Source of the DNA: an uncultured Flavobacteriaceae bacterium
GTDB lineage: Bacteria; Bacteroidota; Bacteroidia; Flavobacteriales; Flavobacteriaceae
Length of the DNA: 64,000 bases
Direction: 5' to 3'
NCBI GenBank assembly: GCA_905182295.1
Contig: CAJJAZ010000007.1
Span: forward strand, 62,001 to 126,000
Within the stretch, counting starts at the first letter, position 1; each line of letters opens with the position of its first letter. The notes under the pieces are model-generated. The model made no database searches. It had not been told where the DNA came from and saw only the letters and a program-made list of their open reading frames with translations. This document shows positions 51,747 to 61,220 of the stretch, in pieces. A program made the position numbers and the translations under genes.

Positions 51747-53354
51747 CTATTCCTTAGTAACTTTTTTGACTTTAGTGGCTGGTTTTTTAGCCACTTCTTC
51801 AGACGCTTTTGATTTGGGCGTTTTGGCAGCCGTTTTAGACTCCGCCTTAGAAGTCGTTTTGGCTTTTGGTGTTTTTGTCTCCGCTTTCTTGGGGGTAGCT
51901 TTTGTGGCTTCTGCTTTCGCTACTTTTGGCTTGGTTGTAGTCTTCTTAACCGCAGTAGCAGCTGCTTTAGGTGTTTTAGACGTCGCTTTCTTGGGGGTAG
52001 CTTTTGTGGCTTCCGCTTTTACTACTTTTGGCTTGGTTGTTGTCTTCTTAACTGCAACTGTAGCTACTTCAGTCTCTGTTTCAGCTGTTTTGGCTTCTAG
52101 TTGAACAGCTTTTGCCTTTGGTGTATTTTCTTGAGTTGTTGTGACTTTTTTCTCTAACAGCGCAATATAAAAACCATCAAAGCCACTTTTAGAAGCATAC
52201 ACTTTTTGTTCTCTTGTAAGGGTAAAGTTTGCTCCAGCCTCAGATTTCAGGAAGTGGGCTACTTGTTGGCTGTTCTCCTGGGGAAGGATGGAACAAGTGG
52301 CATACACCATTTTACCACCATCTTTAACCATCTTACTGTAATCTTGAAGAATATCCCTTTGAGTTTGGGTGATTTTTTCTAAAAAGGATTCTTGAAGTTT
52401 CCATTTGGCATCTGGATTTCTTCTCAAAACACCTAAACCACTACAAGGCGCGTCTATAAGAACCCTGTCTGCCTTTTCATGAAGTTTTTTAATGACCTTC
52501 GTGCTGCTAATGTGCCTGGGTTCAATATTAAAAGCCCCAGCTCTTTTAGCCCTTCTTTGAAGTTCTTTAAGCTTATTGGCATAGATATCCATAGCGATAA
52601 GCTGCCCCTTATTTTCCATAAGTGCGGCAAGGTGAAGGGTTTTTCCACCTGCTCCAGCACAACAATCTACCACCCTTTGACCAGGCTTAACGTCCAAAGC
52701 CTCTGCTACCAATTGTGAAGAAGCATCTTGAACTTCAAACCAACCACTATTAAAAGCCTCAGTAGTAAAAACATTGGCCCTTTGTTCGAGCCTTAAAGCT
52801 TGCGAATGTCCTTTGATGGAATCGGTATAAATACCGAGTTCCGTGAGGGTATCTCTGAGTTTGTCTTTGGTTGTTTTAAGGGTGTTGGTTCTGAGAATTA
52901 CACTGGCTTGCACATTTAAAGCGGCGAGTTCTTTGGTCCATAAAGCATCTCCTAAGGCTTTTTCTCCTAATAAGTCTAGCCAATCGGGTACAGACTCACG
53001 GTATTTTCTTATTTTAGAAAGTTCGTCAAATTTTCCTTTAATTCTTCTCTCAGGGGTCAGTTCAATCTGTTTCCAATCCGGTAATTTTATTCCTTTTAAA
53101 ACGGCCCATACGGCAAACATTCTAAAAAGTTTAGGTCTTGTGTAGGGTGCTTTTATCTCTCCAATTTCACTGTACAAACGTTTCCATCTGACCATATCGT
53201 AAGTGGTCTCAGCTATAAAACCTCTATCTCTCGCACCCCATCTTTTGTCGTATTTGAGTACTTTTTGAACCACTTTATCTGCGTATTCTCCTTCATTGAA
53301 AATAAAGCCTAAAGCATCTACAACGGCAAAAACCAAATTTCTATGTAGTTTCAT
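51747..53354 (-). CDS. RsmB/NSUN-type RNA m5C methyltransferase with long basic repetitive tail
   Basis: 535 aa. N-terminal NusB-like helical part, then the SAM-dependent domain: VVDCCAGAGGKTLHLAALM, VLIDAPCSGLGVLRRNPDAKW (first Cys) and VYATCSILPQEN (catalytic Cys). Probably methylates a cytosine in rRNA. The enzyme part ends near residue 400; the last 135 residues are low-complexity Lys/Ala/Thr/Pro (KKTTTKPKVVKAEATKATPKK, repeated), with a 34-residue duplication. The tail resembles histone H1/AlgP-like tails and may bind RNA or DNA. Confidence 0.87.
   Translation of the reverse strand: MKLHRNLVFAVVDALGFIFNEGEYADKVVQKVLKYDKRWGARDRGFIAETTYDMVRWKRLYSEIGEIKAPYTRPKLFRMFAVWAVLKGIKLPDWKQIELTPERRIKGKFDELSKIRKYRESVPDWLDLLGEKALGDALWTKELAALNVQASVILRTNTLKTTKDKLRDTLTELGIYTDSIKGHSQALRLEQRANVFTTEAFNSGWFEVQDASSQLVAEALDVKPGQRVVDCCAGAGGKTLHLAALMENKGQLIAMDIYANKLKELQRRAKRAGAFNIEPRHISSTKVIKKLHEKADRVLIDAPCSGLGVLRRNPDAKWKLQESFLEKITQTQRDILQDYSKMVKDGGKMVYATCSILPQENSQQVAHFLKSEAGANFTLTREQKVYASKSGFDGFYIALLEKKVTTTQENTPKAKAVQLEAKTAETETEVATVAVKKTTTKPKVVKAEATKATPKKATSKTPKAAATAVKKTTTKPKVAKAEATKATPKKAETKTPKAKTTSKAESKTAAKTPKSKASEEVAKKPATKVKKVTKE
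51883..52056 (-). repeat. 102-bp period direct duplication encoding part of the methyltransferase tail
   Basis: Sequence from 51883-51954 recurs at 51985-52056 with few changes (word CTTTCTTGGGGGTAGCTTTT in both). The period of 102 bp equals 34 codons, so the duplication keeps frame. Likely site of length variation between strains. Confidence 0.8.
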
Positions 53355-53535
53355 GGGTGATCTAATTTTGAAAAATGCCCTTCTAATTCTTGTAATACTC
53401 TGTGTTAAAACAATAACTGGCTTGCTTATAAGAATATAAATGGCTTAAATTAATTTGGATGCAAAGGTATTGCTTTAAAGCTAGTTTACCTTATTTGGCA
53501 CTTTATAATTAATATATTTGGTTAAAATATCTGTC

Positions 53536-54573
53536 ATGAAATTTTATAGCCCCCTTTTTTTCCTCTTGTTATTTTTTTCATGCTCAAATGAAATTTCAGC
53601 CCCAGCAACTTTTATAGGGGTCAAAGTACAAAAGATTTCAATGGACTCTCTTTCTATTAGAGCCATTGAGCTCATGCAAGGGAATGTGGTTTTTGCGGCA
53701 AATAAAGGGACTTTTGGTATGCTTTCTTTACCTGAACTCGAGCTTAAAAAAAACCGTATTAAGGGAGATAAACAAAGCACTTTAGAATTTAGGTCTGTGG
53801 CCCATACCCCAGAAGACTTTTTTATGCTCTCAGTAGAAAACCCTGCTATGTTATACAAGACAGGAGACCAGGGTCAAATGGAGTTGGTGTATACGGAAAA
53901 TGCTCCAGGTGTTTTCTATGACGCAATGACTTTTTTTGACGCGCAAAAAGGCATTGCGGTAGGCGACGCAGTAGGAGGGTGTCTTTCTATTATTCGCACT
54001 ACAGACGGCGGAAAGACCTGGCATAAAACCCCTTGTGATCAATTGCCTGCCAGCGAAGAAGGGGAGGGGGCATTTGCGGCCTCTAACACCAATATTAAAA
54101 CTCTGGGATCTAAAGCTTGGATGGCCACCACTGCTGGGAATATTTATTATTCCCAAGATTATGGACAGCAATGGGAGGTGTTTCCTACACCCGTAAAAAA
54201 TGATACTATTGAGGCCTACGGTATTTACAGTATTGACTTTTGGAATGCCCAAGAAGGGATTGCTTACGGGGGTAGTTTTCTGAGTCCCAAAGACGCCTCT
54301 GCGAACCTAGCTACTACCAAAGATGGGGGTAAGACTTGGAAGTTACAAGCAGTGAACGAAAACCCAGGCTATAAAAGTTGTGTGCAATATGTTCCAGGTA
54401 CCAAGGGACAAGGCATTGTGGCCCTTGGTTTTAAGGGCATCTCCTATTCCAAAGATGGTGGGCTACATTGGGAAACCCTCTCAGATGCCTCTTTTTACAC
54501 CCTGAGATTTGCCAACTCCACCACAGCTTATGCTGCAGGGAAAGGGGCTATGGCAAAGTTGGTATTTTATTAA
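53536..54573 (+). CDS. BNR/YCF48-like beta-propeller lipoprotein
   Basis: 345 aa from ATG 53536; the track start 53518 is a TTG. SPII leader MKFYSPLFFLLLFFSC. Propeller repeats with Asp-box-like motifs: IIRTTDGGKTWHKTPC, IYYSQDYGQQWEVF, LATTKDGGKTWKLQA, ISYSKDGGLHWETL. Often annotated oxidoreductase or YCF48-like; no catalytic residues visible. Divergent from the methyltransferase gene (181-base gap, nothing further seen). Confidence 0.85.
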   Translation: MKFYSPLFFLLLFFSCSNEISAPATFIGVKVQKISMDSLSIRAIELMQGNVVFAANKGTFGMLSLPELELKKNRIKGDKQSTLEFRSVAHTPEDFFMLSVENPAMLYKTGDQGQMELVYTENAPGVFYDAMTFFDAQKGIAVGDAVGGCLSIIRTTDGGKTWHKTPCDQLPASEEGEGAFAASNTNIKTLGSKAWMATTAGNIYYSQDYGQQWEVFPTPVKNDTIEAYGIYSIDFWNAQEGIAYGGSFLSPKDASANLATTKDGGKTWKLQAVNENPGYKSCVQYVPGTKGQGIVALGFKGISYSKDGGLHWETLSDASFYTLRFANSTTAYAAGKGAMAKLVFY

Positions 54574-54784
54574 GGGGCTACTTTTAATTTAATAATTTGT
54601 GCTTTTGCTAGCGCATGGATGGTCTCTATGTACGTCTCTTTTTTTTAAAAGTCATTGATATGTGTTTACATCTAAGTTCATCTCAAAAAAACTACTTCTA
54701 CTAAGGCTCTTATTGAATAGCATTTTCTGAAATGCTTAAGTGATATAATGGCCTATAATAATCCATCCAATTATCTGTTCATAA

Positions 54785-55024
54785 TTATTGTTTAAAATAC
54801 AATTCTTTGAAGTAAATAATTGACCAAATGGGTACTATAAACTTCCAGATATCTTTATTGTTAACTATGCCTCTACTTTTTAAAACATAATAATCTAGAA
54901 TACATCTGTATATATAGTAACAGAAGATCAGTAAAATTATTCTACTTTCATTAAAATACAAAGTAGCACTGATGATTAAAATTAATGGTAAAAATATAGC
55001 TGTATAGTATTTTTTTAAAGTCAT
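54785..55024 (-). CDS. Small membrane protein, unknown; partner of the 55034 lipoprotein
   Basis: 79 aa. Two or three TM segments (YYTAIFLPLILIISATLYF, IILLIFCYYIYRCILDYY, IWKFIVPIWSIIYFKELYF) and a basic loop KSRGIVNN. Begins 9 bases after the stop of the lipoprotein gene, same strand, so the two are almost certainly co-transcribed. AT-rich compared with neighbours. Not recognised as a known family. The 211 bases downstream to 54574 hold nothing recognisable. Confidence 0.65.
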   Translation of the reverse strand: MTLKKYYTAIFLPLILIISATLYFNESRIILLIFCYYIYRCILDYYVLKSRGIVNNKDIWKFIVPIWSIIYFKELYFKQ

Positions 55025-55033
55025 TTTTTTTAT

Positions 55034-55774
55034 TTAAAAAGATTCATAACATTGACCACCTGTAGGATAATTATCATAAGCACACAAAGCGGCCATGCCT
55101 ATAGCAACTTGTGGAACAAAAGCTGTTGATATTGAAACAAAAAGCGATGTCCAGCCTCTTTTAGAGTAAACATCTTCCATACAATCCACTATAGCTTGTC
55201 CATATGATCCTTCAAAACATTTAAATCCACTTTTTATAATACCAAAAGAACTTTTTTTATTTATTGGTGATGATTTAAATTTAATTTCTTTTGATATTTT
55301 GTTGAAGGTTACGCTCATTATTGATTTACCACTTAAACTAAAATATTCAATTTTTTTAATATTTTCAGAAAAATTTAAAGTTTTAACATGAAACAAAGGT
55401 CTTATGACTCCATTCTCTTTTAAAAAACTAACACCATTATTTTCTGAATTATTTGGATTAATATTTTTTTGATTCACTATGATAAACTCTTTATCATCGA
55501 TTTTATATGAATTGACATTATTAAAATCCAAATCGAACTCACTATTTTTGTTAATTAAATTTTCAGTAATTTTAGATTCATGCCATTTTTTAATCCTCTC
55601 TATATTTGCATTGTTAGTTTTATCAAATTGCAATTCATTAAGAGGATGTTCAATTATGTTTTCTGATCTTTGATTTTTATCCAATACATTAAGCTCCGTT
55701 GTTGATTCATTGGAACAACTTACTAAAAAGATTAAGATACAAGTTAAACTACTTTTTAAGAAAATATTTTTCAT
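55034..55774 (-). CDS. Orphan lipoprotein with cysteine-containing hydrophobic C-terminal segment
   Basis: 246 aa, SPII leader with lipid Cys20 (TCILIFLVSC). Residues 25-180 are Asn/Lys/Glu-rich and poorly structured-looking, with a possible beta domain (YKIDDKEFIIVNQKN, IRPLFHVKTLNF, IEYFSLSGKSIMSVTF). The last 64 residues differ in composition: four Cys (186, 198, 231, 242) around a hydrophobic stretch LFVSISTAFVPQVAIGMAAL, ending TGGQCYESF. Nine bases upstream of a small membrane-protein gene. Codon use is strongly AT-biased. No family recognised; a peptide-toxin/immunity-like layout is one speculative reading. Confidence 0.7.
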   Translation of the reverse strand: MKNIFLKSSLTCILIFLVSCSNESTTELNVLDKNQRSENIIEHPLNELQFDKTNNANIERIKKWHESKITENLINKNSEFDLDFNNVNSYKIDDKEFIIVNQKNINPNNSENNGVSFLKENGVIRPLFHVKTLNFSENIKKIEYFSLSGKSIMSVTFNKISKEIKFKSSPINKKSSFGIIKSGFKCFEGSYGQAIVDCMEDVYSKRGWTSLFVSISTAFVPQVAIGMAALCAYDNYPTGGQCYESF

Positions 55775-55935
55775 CTTGATTAATTTAATTTAAGGTAAAA
55801 ATGCGCCTTAATGTTACTATCAAAATAAAAATATGGGATTAAGTATTTATTGATACTCTAATCTGTTTAAAAGCATACATTTAAGGATTAAATGTATTTG
55901 AAGTAGTATTATTTAGTAGTTATAGATAAGAAATC

Positions 55936-56418
55936 CTACAACTTAGGCATTTCTTCCTCTTTCTTTTGACGCTGTTCGTTTCGGTTTTTGCGGTAAAGGC
56001 TCATGAGGTGTCTTCTAAAGCCTTCTTCTACATGAACGAGTGCTAATGCTTTTTTGGCGGGTAGAACGCCTTTGAGCGCCTTGAACATTTTTTGAAGTGA
56101 AGCTTCTTCGCTGCTTTTTTTACTGAGATATTCAGATAGTTTGTCCCCAGCTTCTGATTCATTCAATTCATCTGCTTTGAGAATACGGTGGTTCATATTC
56201 TTTCGCATATAAGAGTACATTTCTATCTGAACTGTTTCGTGTTGGTTGTAGATGGGCCAGAATTTTTCTGCTTCTTCAGGGCTCAAGGCTAAGTGCTCTG
56301 TAAAGTATGCCACTTTCAGGGTTTTAATTTTTTCTAAGTCTTCCTTGGATTGGGCTGTATTTATCTGGCTGGATCCAAAGGCCAATAGGCACATAATCAA
56401 CATCTTATTCATAGTCAT
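55936..56418 (-). CDS. Sensor of ECF-type sigma factor (periplasmic Spy-like helical protein)
   Basis: 160 aa with signal peptide (MLIMCLLAFGSSQINTAQ). Helical LTXXQ/Spy-like features: LKVAYFTEHLALSPEEAEKFWPIYNQHE, a charged middle, and LPAKKALALVHVEEGFRRHLM; basic C-terminus. In flavobacteria this gene type is the third member of an ECF sigma operon. Overlaps the preceding gene by 14 bases (8 if the second ATG is used). Confidence 0.82.
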   Translation of the reverse strand: MTMNKMLIMCLLAFGSSQINTAQSKEDLEKIKTLKVAYFTEHLALSPEEAEKFWPIYNQHETVQIEMYSYMRKNMNHRILKADELNESEAGDKLSEYLSKKSSEEASLQKMFKALKGVLPAKKALALVHVEEGFRRHLMSLYRKNRNEQRQKKEEEMPKL

Positions 56419-56956
56419 TTGGATTAAATTCTATTGCTTCTATAGGGTGTAACTGTGTATTTAAATAGTCTTCGAGCCCTTCGCTTAGCGGACTGTTCTC
56501 TGCCCATTGTGTGGAATTGTCATCTATAAATTCAGCCATGTCATAAGCGGTAATCGCATCTGTGGCATAGTCCCAATACTGGTCTATAGCAGCAACATCC
56601 ATAGTGTCTAAACTATCAGTAGGAGACTTAAAAATAAAAGGAGTGCTTAGTAAAAACACCAACATTGCTGCTGCTGCCAAGGCTGGTTGTACCCAAGACA
56701 TTGAAATGACTTTAGGATTGTGTTCAAAAGGCTGCTCTGGAGGAATATTTTGACCAAACTTTTCTAACAGCGCTTCTTCTGGCAGGGAAACGGTAAAATT
56801 TATCAGATACTGCGCTGGTGTTTTAAATGGATCCTGAAACTCAGAAGACCCACTACTGTCTTTAGCCCTAAGGTCTTTGGGAACAGATACCTTAAATGCC
56901 TCGAAAAAGTTTTCGGGCGTTTTAAAAGGTGAGGATGCTTTGTTTTCAGGTTTCAT
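56405..56956 (-). CDS. Putative anti-sigma-associated membrane protein
   Basis: 183 aa. Cytoplasmic N-terminal part (PFKTPENFFEAFK, DPFKTPAQYLINF: an F-K-T-P-x-x-(F/Y) motif seen twice), one TM (VQPALAAAAMLVFLLSTPFIF) and an acidic periplasmic part with two short helices (DAITAYDMAEFIDDN). Located between the ECF sigma gene (30-base gap) and the periplasmic sensor gene (overlap), consistent with an anti-sigma role (inference). Confidence 0.78.
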   Translation of the reverse strand: MKPENKASSPFKTPENFFEAFKVSVPKDLRAKDSSGSSEFQDPFKTPAQYLINFTVSLPEEALLEKFGQNIPPEQPFEHNPKVISMSWVQPALAAAAMLVFLLSTPFIFKSPTDSLDTMDVAAIDQYWDYATDAITAYDMAEFIDDNSTQWAENSPLSEGLEDYLNTQLHPIEAIEFNPNDYE

Positions 56957-56986
56957 ATTAGTAAGACGTTATTTTTTTACTTTGGT

Positions 56987-57526
56987 TTAATTCGAGCTCA
57001 GGTATTTTTTTAGTTTTTGAATTGCTAGGTGATAGGACGTTTTAAGTGCCCCTTCAGAAGTGTCTAGTATTTCAGACATTTGTGCGTAGGGCATTTCTTG
57101 ATAGTAACGCATATTAAAAACCAATTTTTGCTTCTCGGGCAGGCTGGCAATGGCTTTTTGTAAAGAGAGCGCTATGTGGTCTCCCTCAAAATAGACATCG
57201 GCCGTGAGGCCTTCTAATTGTTTTTCTTGATATTCTCCCAAGGGAACGCCTCCTTTTTGAGCCTCGATTTTTAAATAAGTAAGGGCTTCATTGGTCGCAA
57301 TTCGGTACATCCAGGAGAACAATTTACTATCGCCTTTGAAACCATCTAGATTTCTAAATACCTTAATGAAGGTATTCTGAAGGACGTCGTCTGCGAAATC
57401 GTGTTGGAGTACAATCCTTCGGATATGCCAATAGAGACGCTCTTTATAGGTCTCTACCAAAATAGTAAAGGCTTTTTCAGAGCGAATGGGATTTTTAAGG
57501 GCTTCTATGAGGGCTAATTCTTCCAA
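56987..57526 (-). CDS. ECF-type RNA polymerase sigma factor
   Basis: 179 aa. Region 2 (RRIVLQHDFADDVLQNTFIKVFRN, FSWMYRIATNEALTYLK) and region 4 (IASLPEKQKLVFNMRYYQEMPYAQMSEILDTSEGALKTSYHLA). First gene of a three-gene unit with the membrane and periplasmic proteins. Signal probably envelope-related. Confidence 0.93.
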   Translation of the reverse strand: MEELALIEALKNPIRSEKAFTILVETYKERLYWHIRRIVLQHDFADDVLQNTFIKVFRNLDGFKGDSKLFSWMYRIATNEALTYLKIEAQKGGVPLGEYQEKQLEGLTADVYFEGDHIALSLQKAIASLPEKQKLVFNMRYYQEMPYAQMSEILDTSEGALKTSYHLAIQKLKKYLSSN

Positions 57527-57641
57527 TCAATTGTTGTCTGATACTAAGATACCACAATAGGTAAAAGGTTTAATACAGCTTTTAAAATACTGTTGGTTTT
57601 TAGCGTTTTCAGTCCTTTCAGTCTCTTGCTTATTTTCGTTT

Positions 57642-59462
57642 CTATGCAAGTGTCTGCAAGGTCACTAACTTGTGGTAATGGCCCTTTTGGTTTAAAAGTG
57701 CTTGGTGGGTGCCCTGCTCGATAATTTTTCCTTGCTGCATAACCACAATGAGTTGGGCATGTTGGATGGTGGAAAGTCTGTGGGCAATGACAATTGAAGT
57801 CCTGTTTTTCATGAGGGTTTCTAAGGCATCTTGTACCAGCTTTTCACTTTCAGTATCTAGGGCAGAGGTAGCCTCATCTAAGATCATTAATGGCGGGTTT
57901 TTTAAAATGGCCCGGGCAATAGATATTCTTTGTTTTTGTCCGCCACTGAGCTTGTTTCCTGAATCTCCAATATTGGTGTGGTAGCCTTCCTTAAACTGAC
58001 TAATAAATTCGTGACAATTGGCCAGTTTGGCTGCAGCTATAATGTCTTCTTCAGATGCGTCTGGTTTTCCGAGCGCTATATTGTTTAAAATACTGTCATT
58101 GAACAGTAAGGCGTCTTGAGAAACAAGCCCCATTAGTTTTCTGAGGTGGGGGAGTGGTACTTCATTGATGGGGGTACCATCTATGGTAATACTTCCTTTT
58201 TGTGGGTCGTAGAAGCGCATGAGTAAATTGGCTAAAGTACTCTTACCACTTCCTGATTGTCCTACCAAAGCCACTGTTTGCCCCTTGGTGACCTTTAGGT
58301 TAAAATGGTCCAAAACCAATTCTTTGTCATAAGAGAAGGATAGGTCTTTGAATTCTATTGCTTCATGAATGGTTTCTATCTCTTTTTGACTAGAAATATC
58401 TAGTGGGTTTTTTGCTTCCAGTATTTCCAATACCCTTGCAGCGGCGGCATTTCCTTTTTTAACACCATAACTCGCTTTACTCATCGCTTTGGCAGGGGTG
58501 AGTATTTGGTAGGCCAAAGACATATAGGTAATAAATAATTCTGGCTTTAAACTGCCTTCTACCAAGACCATTCTACCTCCGTACCACAATAGGATCCCAA
58601 TTACGGTAATGCCTAAAAATTCAGAGGAGGGTGAGGCTAAGTTTTGGCGGTTTAGTAGGCTGTTTGAGAATTTGTAAAAACGCTGGGTGGAGGCTTTAAA
58701 TTTATCTGAAAAAAGCGGTTCTGCAGTAAAGGCTTTAATGATTTTCAGACCCCCTAGAGTTTCTTCTACAATAGATAAAAAATGGCCTTGTTCTTCTTGA
58801 ACTCTGTCAGATTTTTTCTTCAATGATTTTCCCAATAAGGAGATGAGGTATCCTGAAATGGGTAGAAATACAAATACAAACAAGGTGAGCTTGGCACTCA
58901 TGATAAGCATGGCTGTAATAGTAAAAAGAATGGTTAATGGTTCCCTAACGACCAATTCTAAAACCGATAAAAAGGAGTGTTGTATCTCCAGAACATCTGA
59001 AGAAATTCGGGCCATAGTATCTCCCTTTCGCTTCTCTGAATAGAAGCCTAAAGGCAGTGAAATACTCTTGTCATAAAGCGCGTTTCTTAGGTCTTTGAGC
59101 ACTCCGTTTCTCAGAAATGTAATGAAGTACATGGCCAAATAACCAAATAGGTTTTTTAGAAAAAACATCCCTATAACGAGTCCTACCATGAATAAAAGGG
59201 CAGTTCCTTCTCCCTCAGAGGCCTTTTGAGTGACAAAGTAGTTTAAGGCTTGTTCTACATATACTTTTGTGTTGGAAATACCTTGCCAATTTGGGGGGGT
59301 GTATAAAGCTTCTGTTTGCTTGAATAAAACAGACAGCATGGGGAATAAAGAGACCATGGCTAAGGTGCCGAATAAGGCATAAAAAATATTGGCGATAATG
59401 TTTAATACCGCATACTTTTTGTAAGGTCTTGCATAACGCAATATTTTTTTAAAATACTCCAT
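57642..59462 (-). CDS. MsbA-like ABC exporter (fused permease/ATPase)
   Basis: 606 aa. Six-TM ABC1 domain (residues 1-330), then the ATPase: Walker A LVGQSGSGKSTLANLLM, Q-loop LVSQDALLFNDS, signature LSGGQKQRISIARAI, Walker B LMILDEATSALD, switch His in IVIAHRLSTI. Homodimeric exporter, possibly lipid A or drug. Single-gene transcript; 115-base gap upstream of the ECF gene shows nothing. Confidence 0.92.
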   Translation of the reverse strand: MEYFKKILRYARPYKKYAVLNIIANIFYALFGTLAMVSLFPMLSVLFKQTEALYTPPNWQGISNTKVYVEQALNYFVTQKASEGEGTALLFMVGLVIGMFFLKNLFGYLAMYFITFLRNGVLKDLRNALYDKSISLPLGFYSEKRKGDTMARISSDVLEIQHSFLSVLELVVREPLTILFTITAMLIMSAKLTLFVFVFLPISGYLISLLGKSLKKKSDRVQEEQGHFLSIVEETLGGLKIIKAFTAEPLFSDKFKASTQRFYKFSNSLLNRQNLASPSSEFLGITVIGILLWYGGRMVLVEGSLKPELFITYMSLAYQILTPAKAMSKASYGVKKGNAAAARVLEILEAKNPLDISSQKEIETIHEAIEFKDLSFSYDKELVLDHFNLKVTKGQTVALVGQSGSGKSTLANLLMRFYDPQKGSITIDGTPINEVPLPHLRKLMGLVSQDALLFNDSILNNIALGKPDASEEDIIAAAKLANCHEFISQFKEGYHTNIGDSGNKLSGGQKQRISIARAILKNPPLMILDEATSALDTESEKLVQDALETLMKNRTSIVIAHRLSTIQHAQLIVVMQQGKIIEQGTHQALLNQKGHYHKLVTLQTLA

Positions 59463-59501
59463 GTTTTTTTATCAAATATGGGTCGCTATTCACGCGAAAT
59501 G

Positions 59502-61211
59502 TTACAAGGCTATTTCCTTGAGTATATTGTTGATTTTTAAGTCTAAGACTGCTTTAACAGTAGGGTAGTTCTCCGCTCGGTCTAAGGGCGTATTTACGCT
59601 AATATAAAACTTTATTTTAGGTTCTGTCCCTGAGGGTCTTGCCGCAAGTTTTGTGCCGTGCTCGGTAGTGTAAATTAGCACGTTAGATGCAGGAAGCGCT
59701 ATTTTTTGAATTTCTTTTGTCTTTAGGTTGGTGGCTGCTCCATTTAGATAATCATGTACCCATAGCACTTTTTCTCCATCGATAGTTTCTAGCGGTTGTT
59801 CTCTGAGACGTTTCATGTTATTCTCAATAGCGATACTCCCTTCTTTTCCTTTTTTGGTGATGGAAATTAAATGCTCCTGGTAACAACCGTATTCTAGATA
59901 AAGCGCAATGAGCTCCTCCATGAGCGTATTTCCTTTTGCTTTAGCAAAACTGGCCATTTCACAGGCTAAAAGACTGGCAGTAACAGCGTCTTTGTCTCTT
60001 ACAAAGTCTCCCACCATAAATCCAAAACTCTCTTCTCCACCCCCTATAAAGTATTGGTCTGGGTGTTTTTTAATCACATCTGCTATCCATTTAAAACCCG
60101 TCAATGTAGTCTTGCATTCAATATGATAAGCCGCCGCCATAGCATCCATCATGGGCGTGGAAACGATGGTAGAAGCTATATAGTCAGAGGCTAGTAAGCC
60201 TTGCTCTTTTCTTTTTCCCAATAAAAAAGCAGTCATTAATACCATACATTGGTTTCCATTGAGTAGTTGCAGCTTTCCGTCTAAACCTCTGACGGCTACG
60301 CCTAATCGGTCACTGTCTGGATCTGTTCCAATAACAATGTCTGCTTGGGTTTCTTCTCCTAAAGCTAAAGCCATAGCCAAGGCTTCTGGCTCCTCAGGGT
60401 TTGGAGAGCTAACTGTGGGGAAATCTCCATTTGGCTCAGCCTGCTCTTTGACAATATTTATAGTATATCCAGCTTTCTCTAGTACGGCTGGAATGGCTGT
60501 AATAGCGGTGCCGTGGAGCGAGGTAAATACAATGTTTAATGCTTTTTTATTGGGCGCATTAAAGTTTGCTTGGGCGCAGCTTTGCGTTATAAATGCCTTA
60601 TCTACTGCAGGATCTATTGTTTTTATAAAAGCTTTGTTGGGTGTAAAATGAATGGCGTCAAAAGATACAGATTCAATTTCTTTAATAATATCTTGGTCTT
60701 CCGGCGGGACTATTTGCCCGCCATCTGTCCAGTATACTTTGTATCCATTGTATTCTGGTGGATTGTGAGAAGCGGTCAGTACAATTCCTGCATGGCATTT
60801 TAAATGCTTTAGGGTAAATGATAGAGCGGGCGTTGTTCTGAGCTCAGGAAACAAATGAGCCGTAATATGGTTGGCAGAAAATACATTCGCTACAATTTGC
60901 GCCAAGGAGTCGCTTTGGTGCCTGCAATCATAAGCGATGGCTACCGAAAGATTTTGGTTTGGATACTGTTTTTTGAGGTAATTAGAAATACCCTGAGTGT
61001 TTTTGCCTAATGTGTAGGCATTAATCCTATTGGGACCTACCCCCATGAGTCCACGCATTCCACCTGTTCCAAAGGCTAGGTTTTTATAAAAAGCGTCTTC
61101 GAGTTCTAAAGGATTTTTAGTAGCTAATTGCGCTACTTCCTTTTGAGTCTGATCGTCAAAAGGTGCTTTTTTCCAAGCGGCTATTTCTTTCTCTATTTGG
61201 GCTGTGCTCAT
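59502..61211 (-). CDS. Phosphoglucomutase/phosphomannomutase (PgcA type)
   Basis: 569 aa alpha-D-phosphohexomutase. Active Ser in LTASHNPPEYNGYKVYW, metal loop GTDPDSDRLGVA, sugar loop GGGEESFGFMVGDFVRDKDAV, phosphate loop RPSGTEPKIKFY. Interconverts glucose-1-P and glucose-6-P (or mannose analogues). Ten-base gap from the GT2 gene, so may share its transcript and feed nucleotide-sugar synthesis. Confidence 0.93.
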   Translation of the reverse strand: MSTAQIEKEIAAWKKAPFDDQTQKEVAQLATKNPLELEDAFYKNLAFGTGGMRGLMGVGPNRINAYTLGKNTQGISNYLKKQYPNQNLSVAIAYDCRHQSDSLAQIVANVFSANHITAHLFPELRTTPALSFTLKHLKCHAGIVLTASHNPPEYNGYKVYWTDGGQIVPPEDQDIIKEIESVSFDAIHFTPNKAFIKTIDPAVDKAFITQSCAQANFNAPNKKALNIVFTSLHGTAITAIPAVLEKAGYTINIVKEQAEPNGDFPTVSSPNPEEPEALAMALALGEETQADIVIGTDPDSDRLGVAVRGLDGKLQLLNGNQCMVLMTAFLLGKRKEQGLLASDYIASTIVSTPMMDAMAAAYHIECKTTLTGFKWIADVIKKHPDQYFIGGGEESFGFMVGDFVRDKDAVTASLLACEMASFAKAKGNTLMEELIALYLEYGCYQEHLISITKKGKEGSIAIENNMKRLREQPLETIDGEKVLWVHDYLNGAATNLKTKEIQKIALPASNVLIYTTEHGTKLAARPSGTEPKIKFYISVNTPLDRAENYPTVKAVLDLKINNILKEIAL

Positions 61212-61220
61212 AAGATAAAA

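Noticed and set aside
51883-52056. Regularly spaced repeats reminiscent of a CRISPR or minisatellite
   Set aside because: Only two copies, 102-bp period, fully inside a coding frame and explained by a protein-level Lys/Ala/Thr repeat.
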